Under the pieces are notes generated by a model that had not been told where the DNA came from, did not search any database, and saw nothing but the letters and a program-made list of their open reading frames with translations. Below, piece by piece: positions 26,398 through 33,658 of a DNA stretch of 49,189 nt; within the stretch, counting starts at the first letter, position 1, and each line of letters starts with the position of its first letter. The DNA lies in NCBI GenBank assembly GCA_001920875.1, contig MNKP01000184.1, positions 1-49,189 of the forward strand, read 5' to 3'. The position numbers and the translations under genes were made by a program. The DNA is from Acidobacteria bacterium 13_1_20CM_2_55_15. GTDB lineage: Bacteria > Acidobacteriota > Terriglobia > 20CM-2-55-15.

Positions 26398-28286
26398 ATC
26401 GGCGGGGTTTTCTGAAAGGCGCAGCAGCCGGCGCGGCTGCGAGCGCGGCATCTCTGGTCACGGATACGCCGCAAGCGGCGGGGCAGGGCGGCGCAAGTAC
26501 GGCGGCCGCTGTACCAGCGCCGACCCAAGAGCAAGTCGCAAGAGACGCTGCAGCCGTCCGGCCCCCTGTAAGCGTGCGCGCGGTCCAGCGGCCTGGGTCC
26601 GATCTCATGGTCCAGGTACTAAAAGATATGGAGCTGGAATACGTCGCCGGAAATCCCGGTTCGAGTTTCGAAGGCCTGCAGGAGTCTTTCATCAATTACG
26701 GAAATCCGCCGAACAAGATGCCGGAATTCATTACCGCTCTCCACGAAGAATCCGCAGTGACAATGGCTCACGGTTACGGCAAAGCCGAAGGTAAACCGAT
26801 GATTGCTCTCTTGCATGGCACGATCGGTGTCCAGCATGCGGCAATGTCGATTTATCAGGCCTATTATGATCGGACTCCCGTTCTCATGATTGCAGGCCGC
26901 GACGAAGGATTCATCCAGGCCCACACCGCACACGACATGGCTGCCATGGTCCGCAGCTTCACGAAATGGGACGCTCAGCCCAAAACGCTCGAGCAATCGC
27001 TTGCGGCATTACAACGCGCATACAACGAAGCCATCACGCCGCCGATGGGTCCCACGTTGGTGGTCTTGGATACCGAGCTTCAGAAAGAAGAGGCACGCGA
27101 GCTGAAAATACCAGCTTACCGGCCGCCGCAAATCGCCGGAATCGACTTGACCAAGGCAAGGGAAATCGCGAAAGGCTTGCTGGATGCACAAAATCCTAGA
27201 ATCGAGGTTCGACGGCTGCGAACGGCCCAAGGCGCGAGATTATCGGTCGAGCTCGCCGAACTGGTGGGAGCGTCGGCAGGGACAGGGGCAACGACGGGAC
27301 CGATGAGCTTTCCACAACGTCATCCGCTATGTGGACCCGGTTCCAGCACCGCCTACGATTACACGCTGGGTTTGGAGATTCCCGCTGCCCAGGCATCCAT
27401 CATCGGTCCCGGACTTGCGACGCTGCTGGAGCGCGATAGCGCCAACATCGGATTCGGCGGTATCGCACCCGCTGCCGGCGGGCGCGGCGCCCGCGGTGGC
27501 GCCGGCGCGACCAGCGCCACCGCAATTCAGGCCGATGCGGAAGCGAGCCTGCCGCTCCTCATCGAGGAAGTGAAACGGCAGCTCACGCCGGACAAGCGAA
27601 GAATCGTCGAGGAGCGCAAAGCGAAGCATGCCGAGGCAAATCAAAAAGCCCGCATCGAAGCGCTCACGCAGGCGGTGCAAACGAAAAGAAATGGATGGGA
27701 CTCGAGTCCCGTCGCGACTGCGCGCATTTACGCCGAACTTTGGCCCTGGATCAAGAACGAAGACTGGTGCCTGGCTTCGCCAAGCGGTTTCTCCGGCGCA
27801 CACAACGTGCAGCTTTGGGATCACAATAAGCCGTACAGCTATCTGGGCGGACAAGGCGCAGGCGGCATGGGCTATGGTGCTCCTGCTTCTGTTGGCGCTG
27901 CGCTGGCGGCAAAGAGCCGCAATCGCATCGTCATCAATATCCAATGCGATGGTGACCTGAATTACGCTCCCGGTGTCCTGTGGACAGCAGTTCATCACAA
28001 GCTTCCCCTGCTGACGATCATGCACAACAATCGGGCGTGGCATCAGGAACTGATGTTCGTCGAGTATATGTGCGGCGTTCGCGGCCGCGGAACCGATCGC
28101 GGGCATATCGGCACAAGCCTGCGCGACCCATTCATCGATTATGCAAAGATGGCGGCGGGTTATGGAATGACATCCGAGGGGCCGATCTCCGATCCGGCCA
28201 AATTGGCGGGAGCCTTCAAGCGCGGCCTTGATTCAGCAAAACGTGGCGAACCGTATCTGATCGACGTGATCACGCAGCCGCGGTGA
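26373..28286 (+). CDS. Tat-exported thiamine-diphosphate-dependent enzyme
   Basis: A 637-aa protein with a twin-arginine signal (NRRGFLKGAAAGAAASAASLV). The N-terminal PYR domain shows GNPGSSFEGLQE and HEESAVTMAHGYGKAEGKP with the activating Glu. The C-terminal PP domain has QCDGDLNYAPG and HNN, the Mg-diphosphate motif with the first Gly replaced by Cys. A glycine-rich insert lies at about 370-385. Acetolactate-synthase/benzoylformate-decarboxylase-like enzymes are usually cytoplasmic, so export is unusual. Start is GTG after CAGGAG. Followed 9 bases later by a cytochrome c, suggesting oxidative decarboxylation with electron transfer outside the cytoplasm (inference). Confidence 0.85.
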   Translation: MAKKDGSLNRRGFLKGAAAGAAASAASLVTDTPQAAGQGGASTAAAVPAPTQEQVARDAAAVRPPVSVRAVQRPGSDLMVQVLKDMELEYVAGNPGSSFEGLQESFINYGNPPNKMPEFITALHEESAVTMAHGYGKAEGKPMIALLHGTIGVQHAAMSIYQAYYDRTPVLMIAGRDEGFIQAHTAHDMAAMVRSFTKWDAQPKTLEQSLAALQRAYNEAITPPMGPTLVVLDTELQKEEARELKIPAYRPPQIAGIDLTKAREIAKGLLDAQNPRIEVRRLRTAQGARLSVELAELVGASAGTGATTGPMSFPQRHPLCGPGSSTAYDYTLGLEIPAAQASIIGPGLATLLERDSANIGFGGIAPAAGGRGARGGAGATSATAIQADAEASLPLLIEEVKRQLTPDKRRIVEERKAKHAEANQKARIEALTQAVQTKRNGWDSSPVATARIYAELWPWIKNEDWCLASPSGFSGAHNVQLWDHNKPYSYLGGQGAGGMGYGAPASVGAALAAKSRNRIVINIQCDGDLNYAPGVLWTAVHHKLPLLTIMHNNRAWHQELMFVEYMCGVRGRGTDRGHIGTSLRDPFIDYAKMAAGYGMTSEGPISDPAKLAGAFKRGLDSAKRGEPYLIDVITQPR

Positions 28287-28295
28287 GGAGGAATT

Positions 28296-28805
28296 GTGAG
28301 TGAGCTACGCCGAACTGACCACCCCGGCGCGCCAGCGATTAAGCTGTCGCGCCACCCCTCCTCTGCGAGCTCTGCGAGGAGGGGAATTTTGATCGTTGCT
28401 GTTACCGCAGTTCTGGCGATCCCGGCTTACGCTCAGCGCGGCAACTCGCAAGCACCGACGAGTCCCGTGACCGGCAACGCTGCTAATGGAAAGGCGTTCT
28501 ATTACTCGTACAGCTGCTATGCCTGCCACGGCTATAACGGTGAGACGGGGCGCGCTTTTGTTGGGAACTGGAGTTCGAATCTGGCAACCGAAGAAAACTT
28601 CATTCGGTTCCTGCGCGGCCGTGCGAACGTTGCGCCGCTGGCGCCATCGACCAGCATGCCGAATTTCGCTGAAAACACGCTATCCGACAAGCAGGCAAAG
28701 GACATCTATGCCTACATCCGGACGTTCAAGAATGCTCAGCCGGATGTGAAAAACATACCGCTGCTGAATCAAATGGTGGAGGATGCTGCGAGGCCCTCGA
28801 AGTAA
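28296..28805 (+). CDS. Exported monohaem cytochrome c
   Basis: A 169-aa frame with one haem site CYACH (74-78) and the Met ligand in TSMPNF; family-typical YAYIRTF near the end. The GTG at 28296 has GAGGAGG in front. However residues 1-30 are encoded by a palindromic repeat, and a TTG at 28389, preceded by GAGGAGGGG from that repeat, would give a normal signal peptide (IVAVTAVLAIPAYAQ). Either the repeat lengthened the N-region or it created a new start. Probable electron acceptor for the TPP enzyme upstream. Confidence 0.85.
   Translation: MSELRRTDHPGAPAIKLSRHPSSASSARRGILIVAVTAVLAIPAYAQRGNSQAPTSPVTGNAANGKAFYYSYSCYACHGYNGETGRAFVGNWSSNLATEENFIRFLRGRANVAPLAPSTSMPNFAENTLSDKQAKDIYAYIRTFKNAQPDVKNIPLLNQMVEDAARPSK
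28326..28384. repeat. Two-hairpin palindromic repeat inside the cytochrome 5' coding end
   Basis: First stem: GGCGCG (28326-28331) plus CAGC pairs with GCTG plus CGCGCC (28348-28353) around GATTAA. Second stem: CCCCTCCTC (28355-28363) pairs with GAGGAGGGG (28376-28384) around a loop holding GAGCTC. The frame stays open through the whole repeat. It may be a distant relative of copies A and B, since both have paired GC-rich and CT-rich stems. Confidence 0.75.
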
Positions 28806-28846
28806 TCGTTATCGACAAAATTAGCCAACCGGGATAAGAAGGCCCA

Positions 28847-30007
28847 TCACCGCTGAATCAGGAATCGCTGAACACGTTTGCCGGTATCGACTTCACCTGT
28901 GTAAACGTTGCCCTTCGAATCGGTCGCGACCATATGCAGCCAGTGGAATCCCCCGCCGGCGTGGCTGAAGAAACCGAAGTGGCCGAGCGTTTTTCCCTCA
29001 GCCCGGTTCACGATCCACACGACGTTGTTCATGATGTCGGAGATATAGATGAGCGTTTGTTCCGGACGCGAGAATGTCAGGCCTCCTGTAGAGCCACGAT
29101 CCAGCGTCTCGGGCGCTACAGTGAATTCCCGCACGAACATGCCATCTTTGGTGAATACCTGTACGCGATCCGCGCCGCGATCAGCGGCATAAACGAAACC
29201 GTCATTTGCGACCGAGAGCGTCAGGTGCGCAACGAAATCTTTGGGAGGAGTGACGCCGGGGTAGTATTTGAAATTCTGTGTGACTGCGATGTCTTTGAGA
29301 GGCTTTCCATACGCTCCCCAACCGCGCTTGAACTTCAGTGTATCCATGTCGAACACCAGAACGCGTCCGCGTAGGTAGTTGTCGGTGATGAATAGCTCCC
29401 GTTCGCGCTCCAAGAACTCGCCGCCCTCGATGCCGCCGACGACCATCGGCATATCTCCAGCATACTGGCCCGCTTTGATCTGCCCGGGAGGTTCGGGCAC
29501 GCGTTGAATAGTCGCCAGCAGTTTGCCTTCTTTCGTGTACTTGCGCATGGTATCGGTGCCAATCCAGATGTTGCCCGCCTTATCCGCGAGAATCAGATGA
29601 AGGCCGTTCTGCGATTCCGGATTCCAACTATGCACCAGGTTGCCCAGCTGATCGAATGCAAGCACGGCCGGCGGCCTTTTGCAGCACATGGCGGTAGGCG
29701 GGTTCAGCGATGCGTAGTTCTCAGTGACTTCGGGACGCCGGAAGATCGGATCGAACTCGAAATCGCCCGGCCGCTCCAGCACCCAGACCAGATCTTCCTT
29801 ATCGACGGTGAGGCCGGTGATGCCCTCAAAAGTCCATGAATTCGGCAGCGGCATTTTGGGCCAGGAGCTGTCGTACTTGAACTTTGGAATCTTCGGCGCG
29901 GACGCGGTGTTGGAGATCTGCCCAAACACCGGTACCAGCGCAAAGCCGGCAAGAGCCACGAATGTTAAAACTTTCATCGCTTTTTTCGCCACCTTCGACC
30001 TACGCAT
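28847..30007 (-). CDS. Exported NHL/six-bladed propeller protein
   Basis: A 386-aa protein with a signal peptide (AMKVLTFVALAGFALVPVFGQ) and repeated NHL-like blades (AFDQLGNLVHSW, ADKAGNIWIG, VANDGFVYAADRGADRVQVF, DSKGNVYTGEV). A CCK pair at PPTAMCCKRPP is unusual. Such propellers bind ligands or, with added residues, act as lyases or lactonases. ATG 30007 has GAGGAG before it; an upstream start would lack a proper signal. Convergent with the cytochrome gene. Confidence 0.82.
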   Translation of the reverse strand: MRRSKVAKKAMKVLTFVALAGFALVPVFGQISNTASAPKIPKFKYDSSWPKMPLPNSWTFEGITGLTVDKEDLVWVLERPGDFEFDPIFRRPEVTENYASLNPPTAMCCKRPPAVLAFDQLGNLVHSWNPESQNGLHLILADKAGNIWIGTDTMRKYTKEGKLLATIQRVPEPPGQIKAGQYAGDMPMVVGGIEGGEFLERERELFITDNYLRGRVLVFDMDTLKFKRGWGAYGKPLKDIAVTQNFKYYPGVTPPKDFVAHLTLSVANDGFVYAADRGADRVQVFTKDGMFVREFTVAPETLDRGSTGGLTFSRPEQTLIYISDIMNNVVWIVNRAEGKTLGHFGFFSHAGGGFHWLHMVATDSKGNVYTGEVDTGKRVQRFLIQR

Positions 30008-30101
30008 ACATCTCTCCTCAAAAACAACGAACGGGAATCCAGTCTGGTCAGCGCCCATTATGGCTGCAAGCGCGGGAATGCGCAATCAAGCTCGATGCGG
30101 G

Positions 30102-30136
30102 AAAAAACCAGGCAGGGCTGAAGGAACTCTCCAGCC
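30102..30136 (-). terminator. Terminator after the csrA/flagellar operon
   Basis: On the minus strand, 4 bases after the csrA stop, GGCTGGAG pairs with CTTCAGCC (one G-T pair, 5-nt loop) and is followed after 8 bases by TTTTTT. It would end transcription of the whole minus-strand flagellar locus. Confidence 0.55.
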
Positions 30137-30140
30137 GTGA

Positions 30141-30365
30141 TTACTTGGAAAGTTTTTCCAAAGTCTCTTTATCGGGTAGTTGCGAAATTACTGCCGACTC
30201 GTCCTCATTCTTGATCGCCTCGTAGATTTCGTAGCGGTGGACCGAAATATGTTTTGGCGCTGTGATGCCGATACGAATATGATTCCGGCCAATGTGAAGC
30301 AATTGGATTTCGATTTCGTTTCCGATAATCACTTTCTCTCCGATTTTCCGCGTGACTACAAGCAT
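30141..30365 (-). CDS. csrA: CsrA carbon storage regulator, copy 1
   Basis: A 74-aa RNA-binding regulator that binds GGA sites in mRNA leaders. It starts MLVVTRKIGEKVIIG, has IEIQLLHIGRNHIRIGITAP and the conserved VHRYEIYEAI, followed by a short helical tail. GAGGAG precedes the ATG. About 72% identical by eye to the copy at 30755, so a local duplication. In flagellated bacteria CsrA represses flagellin mRNA and is held by FliW; no flagellin gene is in this window. Confidence 0.95.
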   Translation of the reverse strand: MLVVTRKIGEKVIIGNEIEIQLLHIGRNHIRIGITAPKHISVHRYEIYEAIKNEDESAVISQLPDKETLEKLSK

Positions 30366-30754
30366 AAGGCTCCTCGGACAGGTACGCGCGATCGGCGAAT
30401 TTGGGCGGACTGGTATAACCGGCTTTGACTACACGTCAGCCCACACGTGCGTTCAACACCCGTACGGGCTACGCAAGTCGAGCGCCACGGACAGGTCGCA
30501 GGAATAAAGCCGACATTATTTTTGCAACTTCCACAATTCTCGATTCTTACACCAGCGCTTGAACCGCCGGCAGAACGTACCAGGCACATGTGAGAGAGTT
30601 GAAAGCGTAAAGAATCTTTACGGAGAAACGGATTCAGGGCCTGCCCGCCAGCTAATTCACTCATATATTGATGCTGAGGAGAATACACGAAGATTGTAAA
30701 GAAACCTTACGGTTTGCTTGAGATTCTGTGGGAAAACAGACCCAAAGACCTAGA
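30366..30754. other. Gap between the two csrA genes, with an operator-like palindrome
   Basis: No recognised gene. CGTAAAGA-A-TCTTTACG at 30606-30622 is a perfect 8-bp dyad that could be an operator, and GTAAAG recurs near 30697. The 389 bases would allow csrA copy 1 its own promoter and a structured leader. A minus-strand frame here encodes a cysteine/arginine-rich peptide without recognisable motifs and is not called. Confidence 0.35.
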
Positions 30755-30994
30755 CTATTCAGCCTTTATGCCCTTAGAAATCTTTTCTAAGGTTTCTTTA
30801 TCGGGAATCTGAGAGGTAACCGCGGAGACGTTCTCATTTTTGATCGCCTCGTAGATTTCGTACCGGTAAATGGAAATATGAGCTGGGGCTTTGATTCCGA
30901 GACGAACGTTATCTCGGCCAATCCGAAGCACTTGGATTTCGATCTCGTTCCCGATAATCAGCTTCTCGTCTTTTTTCCGCGTCACAACAAGCAT
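30755..30994 (-). CDS. csrA: CsrA carbon storage regulator, copy 2
   Basis: A 79-aa CsrA with MLVVTRKKDEKLIIG, RIGRDNVRLGIKAP and IYRYEIYEAI, and a slightly longer C-terminal tail than copy 1. The ATG at 30994 follows AAGGAAAC; an upstream ATG at 31036 would add an untypical extension. It lies 96 bases after fliW in the usual fliW-csrA order. Two csrA copies in tandem suggest separate targets or dosage control. Confidence 0.95.
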   Translation of the reverse strand: MLVVTRKKDEKLIIGNEIEIQVLRIGRDNVRLGIKAPAHISIYRYEIYEAIKNENVSAVTSQIPDKETLEKISKGIKAE

Positions 30995-31090
30995 AAGTTT
31001 CCTTTGTTGGAAGCATATCGGAAAGGTTAAGGTCAAGCAATACTATGAAAGAGCTGTAAGCGCTGTTGCCCTTGGGGGACTCTGCGGAAG

Positions 31091-31519
31091 CTATGTCAGA
31101 GGTTGACGGACGGATAAACCCGAGTCGGTCAGGATCATCTGCTTTCCGATCATTCTTTCATAATTAATGAGTAGCGGAGCCTGAAAATTGCCTGTGCTGG
31201 CCTGTGGCGAGGAACCGATTACAACAATCACGAAGGCCAAAGGTTTCGCTTTGTCTTTAATGCCAAGCGATTCCCATTCTCTAGGGGGTACGAGCTCGTA
31301 ATAGTTGTGGATCACACTGGCAGCTTCAAGCACAAGGAAGCCGACCTTCGCTGAATCCAGCGATTGCAAAAGCCGGAAAGGCGCCAGACTCTCGCTCTCC
31401 ATCAAAACGTAATCTTTGAATTCGGAAAATCCGATCAAACCTTCATCGAAGTGAATGATCGCGTCCTGGCTCTTCAGCTTGAGCTGTGCCCTGTAATCAT
31501 AAGCTTGCATTGCTTTCAC
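31091..31519 (-). CDS. fliW: Flagellar assembly factor FliW, CsrA antagonist
   Basis: A 142-aa protein with the family features IIHFDEGLIGFSEFKDYVLME, PFRLLQSLDSAKVGFLVLEA, and QAPLLINYERMIGKQMIL. FliW binds CsrA allosterically and is displaced by flagellin. The start is GTG 31519 behind AAGGAGGGG. The frame continues open upstream into the flgK remnant, which could mislead automatic start calling into a 260-aa chimera. Confidence 0.9.
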   Translation of the reverse strand: MKAMQAYDYRAQLKLKSQDAIIHFDEGLIGFSEFKDYVLMESESLAPFRLLQSLDSAKVGFLVLEAASVIHNYYELVPPREWESLGIKDKAKPLAFVIVVIGSSPQASTGNFQAPLLINYERMIGKQMILTDSGLSVRQPLT

Positions 31520-31536
31520 GTCCCCTCCTTGGGGAG

Positions 31537-31780
31537 TTACTTCAAATAATCCAAGATCGTTAGCTGCGAGGCTCTCGCGCCGACGGCGAGCGTCGCTTGC
31601 AGCTGTTGTTGGCTCCGCGCGACGGCGCTCATCATCGGAACCGGCGGGAGCTGTCACGAGTCTTCGTCGCGTGCAGTTGGGATCGCCTGCATTCGCAATA
31701 TTGTTCGACGCTACAGACAGCGCGAGTTGGTTCGCCATCAAAGACGACAAGGCGGTGCTCAGCGCTCCCGACGACCACAT
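31537..31780 (-). pseudogene. Remnant joining the start of flgK to the end of flgL
   Basis: From ATG 31780 the frame reads SSGALSTALSSLMANQL and SVASNNIANAGDP, the N-terminus of the hook-filament junction protein FlgK. Near 31635 the FlgK likeness stops. In another frame the sequence continues SQQQLQATLAVGARASQ then LTILDYLK and stop at 31537, the C-terminus of FlgL. About 50 FlgK residues and 30 FlgL residues remain of proteins that normally total roughly 800. A large deletion must have removed the rest. The start is 2 bases after the flgN stop, as in an intact operon. Confidence 0.85.
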
Positions 31781-31782
31781 AC

Positions 31783-32100
31783 CTATGCCTCGACTGAAAT
31801 CCGGCGTGAAGTTGTAACGTCCGAAACCCTGCCCTTGGCGTTGTAGCCGTTGTTGCTGCCAAGGGCGAACCACGGAGTGGTCGATACAAGGTTTTGCAGC
31901 AAGCGGGTGTTCAATGTGATCAGTTGCGACAGAGCAAGGAGGCGCTCTACGTTAGCGACTTTATCCAGGGTTTTCTTGGAGGCCGAAACCAGGCGCAACT
32001 GCGCACGAACGTTAGCGTCGTAAGCGGGGGCGTCAATCTCGACGAGTGCTTTGTGTTTTGCGCTTTCCAAGCGCAAAAGTTCTTCTACGAGCCCATCCAT
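31783..32100 (-). CDS. flgN: FlgN-like export chaperone, short
   Basis: A 105-aa helical protein between flgM and flgK, the standard place for flgN. It starts MDGLVEELLRLESAKHKAL and has a second helix (TLDKVANVERLLALSQLITL) ending LQNLVSTT. FlgN chaperones FlgK and FlgL, and typical members are about 140-160 aa, so the middle helix may have been shortened. Its substrates are destroyed here. Assignment is by position and helix pattern. Confidence 0.6.
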   Translation of the reverse strand: MDGLVEELLRLESAKHKALVEIDAPAYDANVRAQLRLVSASKKTLDKVANVERLLALSQLITLNTRLLQNLVSTTPWFALGSNNGYNAKGRVSDVTTSRRISVEA

Positions 32101-32118
32101 GGGACTTTCTCCTCTAAA

Positions 32119-32403
32119 TCATTTTTCGTTCGCGTCGATCAGCTTTTGGGCGATATCTCTCGCGGATACTTGGTAGGTACCCGATTCCAGCGCTTCGCGA
32201 ACTTTGTCGAAGCGCTCGGCACGAGATTCATCGATGGCGTTCGCCAACCGATCCAGTTCCTTCGCCTTGGAAGACAGTTCGACGGAATCTGAACCGGCAG
32301 TGACGTTTCGATCCATACCGGAGTGCCGCGTCGAGTCGTTGGGCTGCGTTCCCTGTACCCGATCGACGCCCACGTTGCTGATGTTCACTCGGTCAATACT
32401 CAT
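32119..32403 (-). CDS. flgM: Anti-sigma-28 factor FlgM
   Basis: A 94-aa protein with the C-terminal sigma-binding region intact (SVELSSKAKELDRLANAI, FDKVREALESGTYQVSARD, IAQKLIDA). FlgM holds FliA until it is exported through the hook-basal body. With hook genes missing and FlhB altered, the export-based release may not work. A strong sigma-28 promoter lies directly upstream. Normal length. Confidence 0.9.
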   Translation of the reverse strand: MSIDRVNISNVGVDRVQGTQPNDSTRHSGMDRNVTAGSDSVELSSKAKELDRLANAIDESRAERFDKVREALESGTYQVSARDIAQKLIDANEK

Positions 32404-32430
32404 CCTAGAGTCTTCTCCCCCATCCGGAAC

Positions 32431-32458
32431 TTATCGGCAGGGGTTCATCAAAACTTTA
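32431..32458 (-). promoter_or_regulatory. Sigma-28 (FliA) promoter for flgM
   Basis: On the minus strand TAAAGTTT (32458-32451), a 12-base spacer and GCCGATAA (32438-32431) match the sigma-28 consensus exactly apart from one extra spacer base. Transcription would begin about 20 bases before the flgM ATG at 32403. It lies at the very end of the flgJ remnant, as class-3 promoters often lie inside the preceding gene. Confidence 0.85.
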
Positions 32459-32744
32459 CTTCAAAATGCACATGCGGCCCGGTAGCGCGTCCGGTGGATC
32501 CAACCTCGGCTATGGTGTCGCCGCGAGACACCCAGTCACCCACCTGAACAAAATTCTGATTATTGTGGCCGTACAACATTTTACGGCCGTCGTTGGTTTC
32601 GACAACAACAGTATTACCGAAACTGCCCTTGGACCCGCTCTCCACCACCCGTCCGTCCAAAAACATACCTTGGACCTTGGCGGCTACCGCTTTCGGATCC
32701 GCCTTGGTACCCAGGTTCGTAAGGCTGTTGACGTCAGAAATCAT
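32448..32744 (-). pseudogene. flgJ/M23 remnant with in-frame internal deletion
   Basis: A 98-aa open frame. Residues 1-30 (NLGTKADPKAVAAKVQGMFLD) look like the start of a FlgJ rod-binding domain. From GRVVESGSKG on, it is the C-terminal half of an M23 endopeptidase (MLYGHNNQNFVQVGDW, STGRATGPHVHFEV). The N-terminal half of M23, which carries the H-x3-D zinc ligands, is absent, so the peptide cannot be an active hydrolase. The likely cause is a deletion that happened to keep the frame. ATG 32744 overlaps the flgI remnant. Confidence 0.75.
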
Positions 32745-33214
32745 AGAATCTCGCGTTTGGTTTGCAATGCTCCGGCCGCTGTCCATAATCCGGCGGTACG
32801 CGAAGCCGGATGGACCGGCCGCCAATCGGATTTGCAATCGGTCCGCCAAAGGTGCTATTCAGCGCATCAGCGGCACACCTGGTGGACTTTAAATCGGCGC
32901 GATCGATCTCTACCTCCAGAATGTCAACAGTTTGCGGCTTACTCCCAACGACTGCGCTTTCGACATTCGCCCCGTTCGGAACCCCGGCCGACTGTCGGAT
33001 GATTGACAGTAACCCAGGTGCTGGCATTGACGACGACGAAGCCACCCACGACAAGAGCGCCTCGTGCGAGGGCATAAACGTTTCCATCTGGGCCAATTAG
33101 TGGTGTTTGCAGCAGGATGCCGCCCTGCAAACTGGTCGCATCACCGATTGACGAAACCGTGACATCAATCCGCGACCCTGGTTTCTCAAAAGGCTCCAAA
33201 AAGTCTGCCTTTAA
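32734..33214 (-). pseudogene. flgI (P-ring) remnant, both ends missing and frameshifted
   Basis: Begins directly after the stop of the DUF2802 gene, in the same frame, with [20 protein letters not shown] and continues [28 protein letters not shown]. The frame then shifts at the CCCC run 32982-32985 and goes on [50 protein letters not shown]. This covers about residues 95-265 of the 350-370 expected. Signal peptide, N-terminal third and C-terminal third are gone. flgF, flgG, flgA and flgH, which usually precede it, are also absent. Confidence 0.85.
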
Positions 33215-33658
33215 TCACCGGTCTTTTTGGTCCAGTCGTTCTTGCCTGTCGGTATCCGATCGGCGTTGCAACCGGATAATCCCCAACACAATTTCGACTT
33301 CGCCTTCAGTAACACCGCAGGAGCGGGCAATCTCGGGCGGCGCGATTCCTTGCTTGGCCATCGCGATAACATGGTTGCGTATGTCGAAATTCGCAGCCGT
33401 GTTTGGCTGAGGCAAAGCGGAGGCAGGCTTTGGCGCGGTTAGTTTCGAGAGTTGTTCATGCGCGGCCCCTACAAAACTCTCATGTGTTGACCGCGCGCTT
33501 TGCCATTCCGCCTGGAGCAGGTTCAACGTCTTCGCCGCCGATCGAAATTTGGCACGGACGTACATGAGCATCAGAATCGTCAGCAGTCCATAGGCTGTGA
33601 GAAACGAGTAGATCAGGACCGGACTATGAATTGAGAGACTTAAATCGTTCGCCGGCAC
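33215..33658 (-). CDS. DUF2802-like membrane protein of the flagellar locus
   Basis: A 147-aa protein with one transmembrane helix near the N-terminus (VLIYSFLTAYGLLTILMLMYV), a coiled-coil stretch (AAKTLNLLQAEWQSAR) and a C-terminal helix-turn-helix (AMAKQGIAPPEIARSCGVTEGEVEIVLGI), the form seen in DUF2802 proteins near chemotaxis and flagellar genes. The GTG at 33658 is chosen for GGAG seven bases before it; it overlaps fliN by 35 bases. Role unknown. Confidence 0.65.
   Translation of the reverse strand: MPANDLSLSIHSPVLIYSFLTAYGLLTILMLMYVRAKFRSAAKTLNLLQAEWQSARSTHESFVGAAHEQLSKLTAPKPASALPQPNTAANFDIRNHVIAMAKQGIAPPEIARSCGVTEGEVEIVLGIIRLQRRSDTDRQERLDQKDR

Noticed and set aside
27327-28106. 259-aa minus-strand frame opposite the TPP enzyme
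   Set aside because: No motif; the plus-strand frame carries the full TPP-enzyme signature.
28326-28384. Rho-independent terminator inside the cytochrome gene
   Set aside because: The strong hairpin has no U-tract (GAATTTTG follows) and lies within an open coding frame; a repeat element is a better explanation.
30356-30688. 110-aa minus-strand frame between the csrA genes
   Set aside because: No recognisable domain, unusual composition and no ribosome binding site; it covers the csrA leader region.
31091-31873. A single 260-aa protein covering fliW and upstream sequence
   Set aside because: The N-terminal half is flgK remnant plus read-through of flgL in the wrong frame. FliW has its own GTG at 31519 with a strong ribosome binding site.
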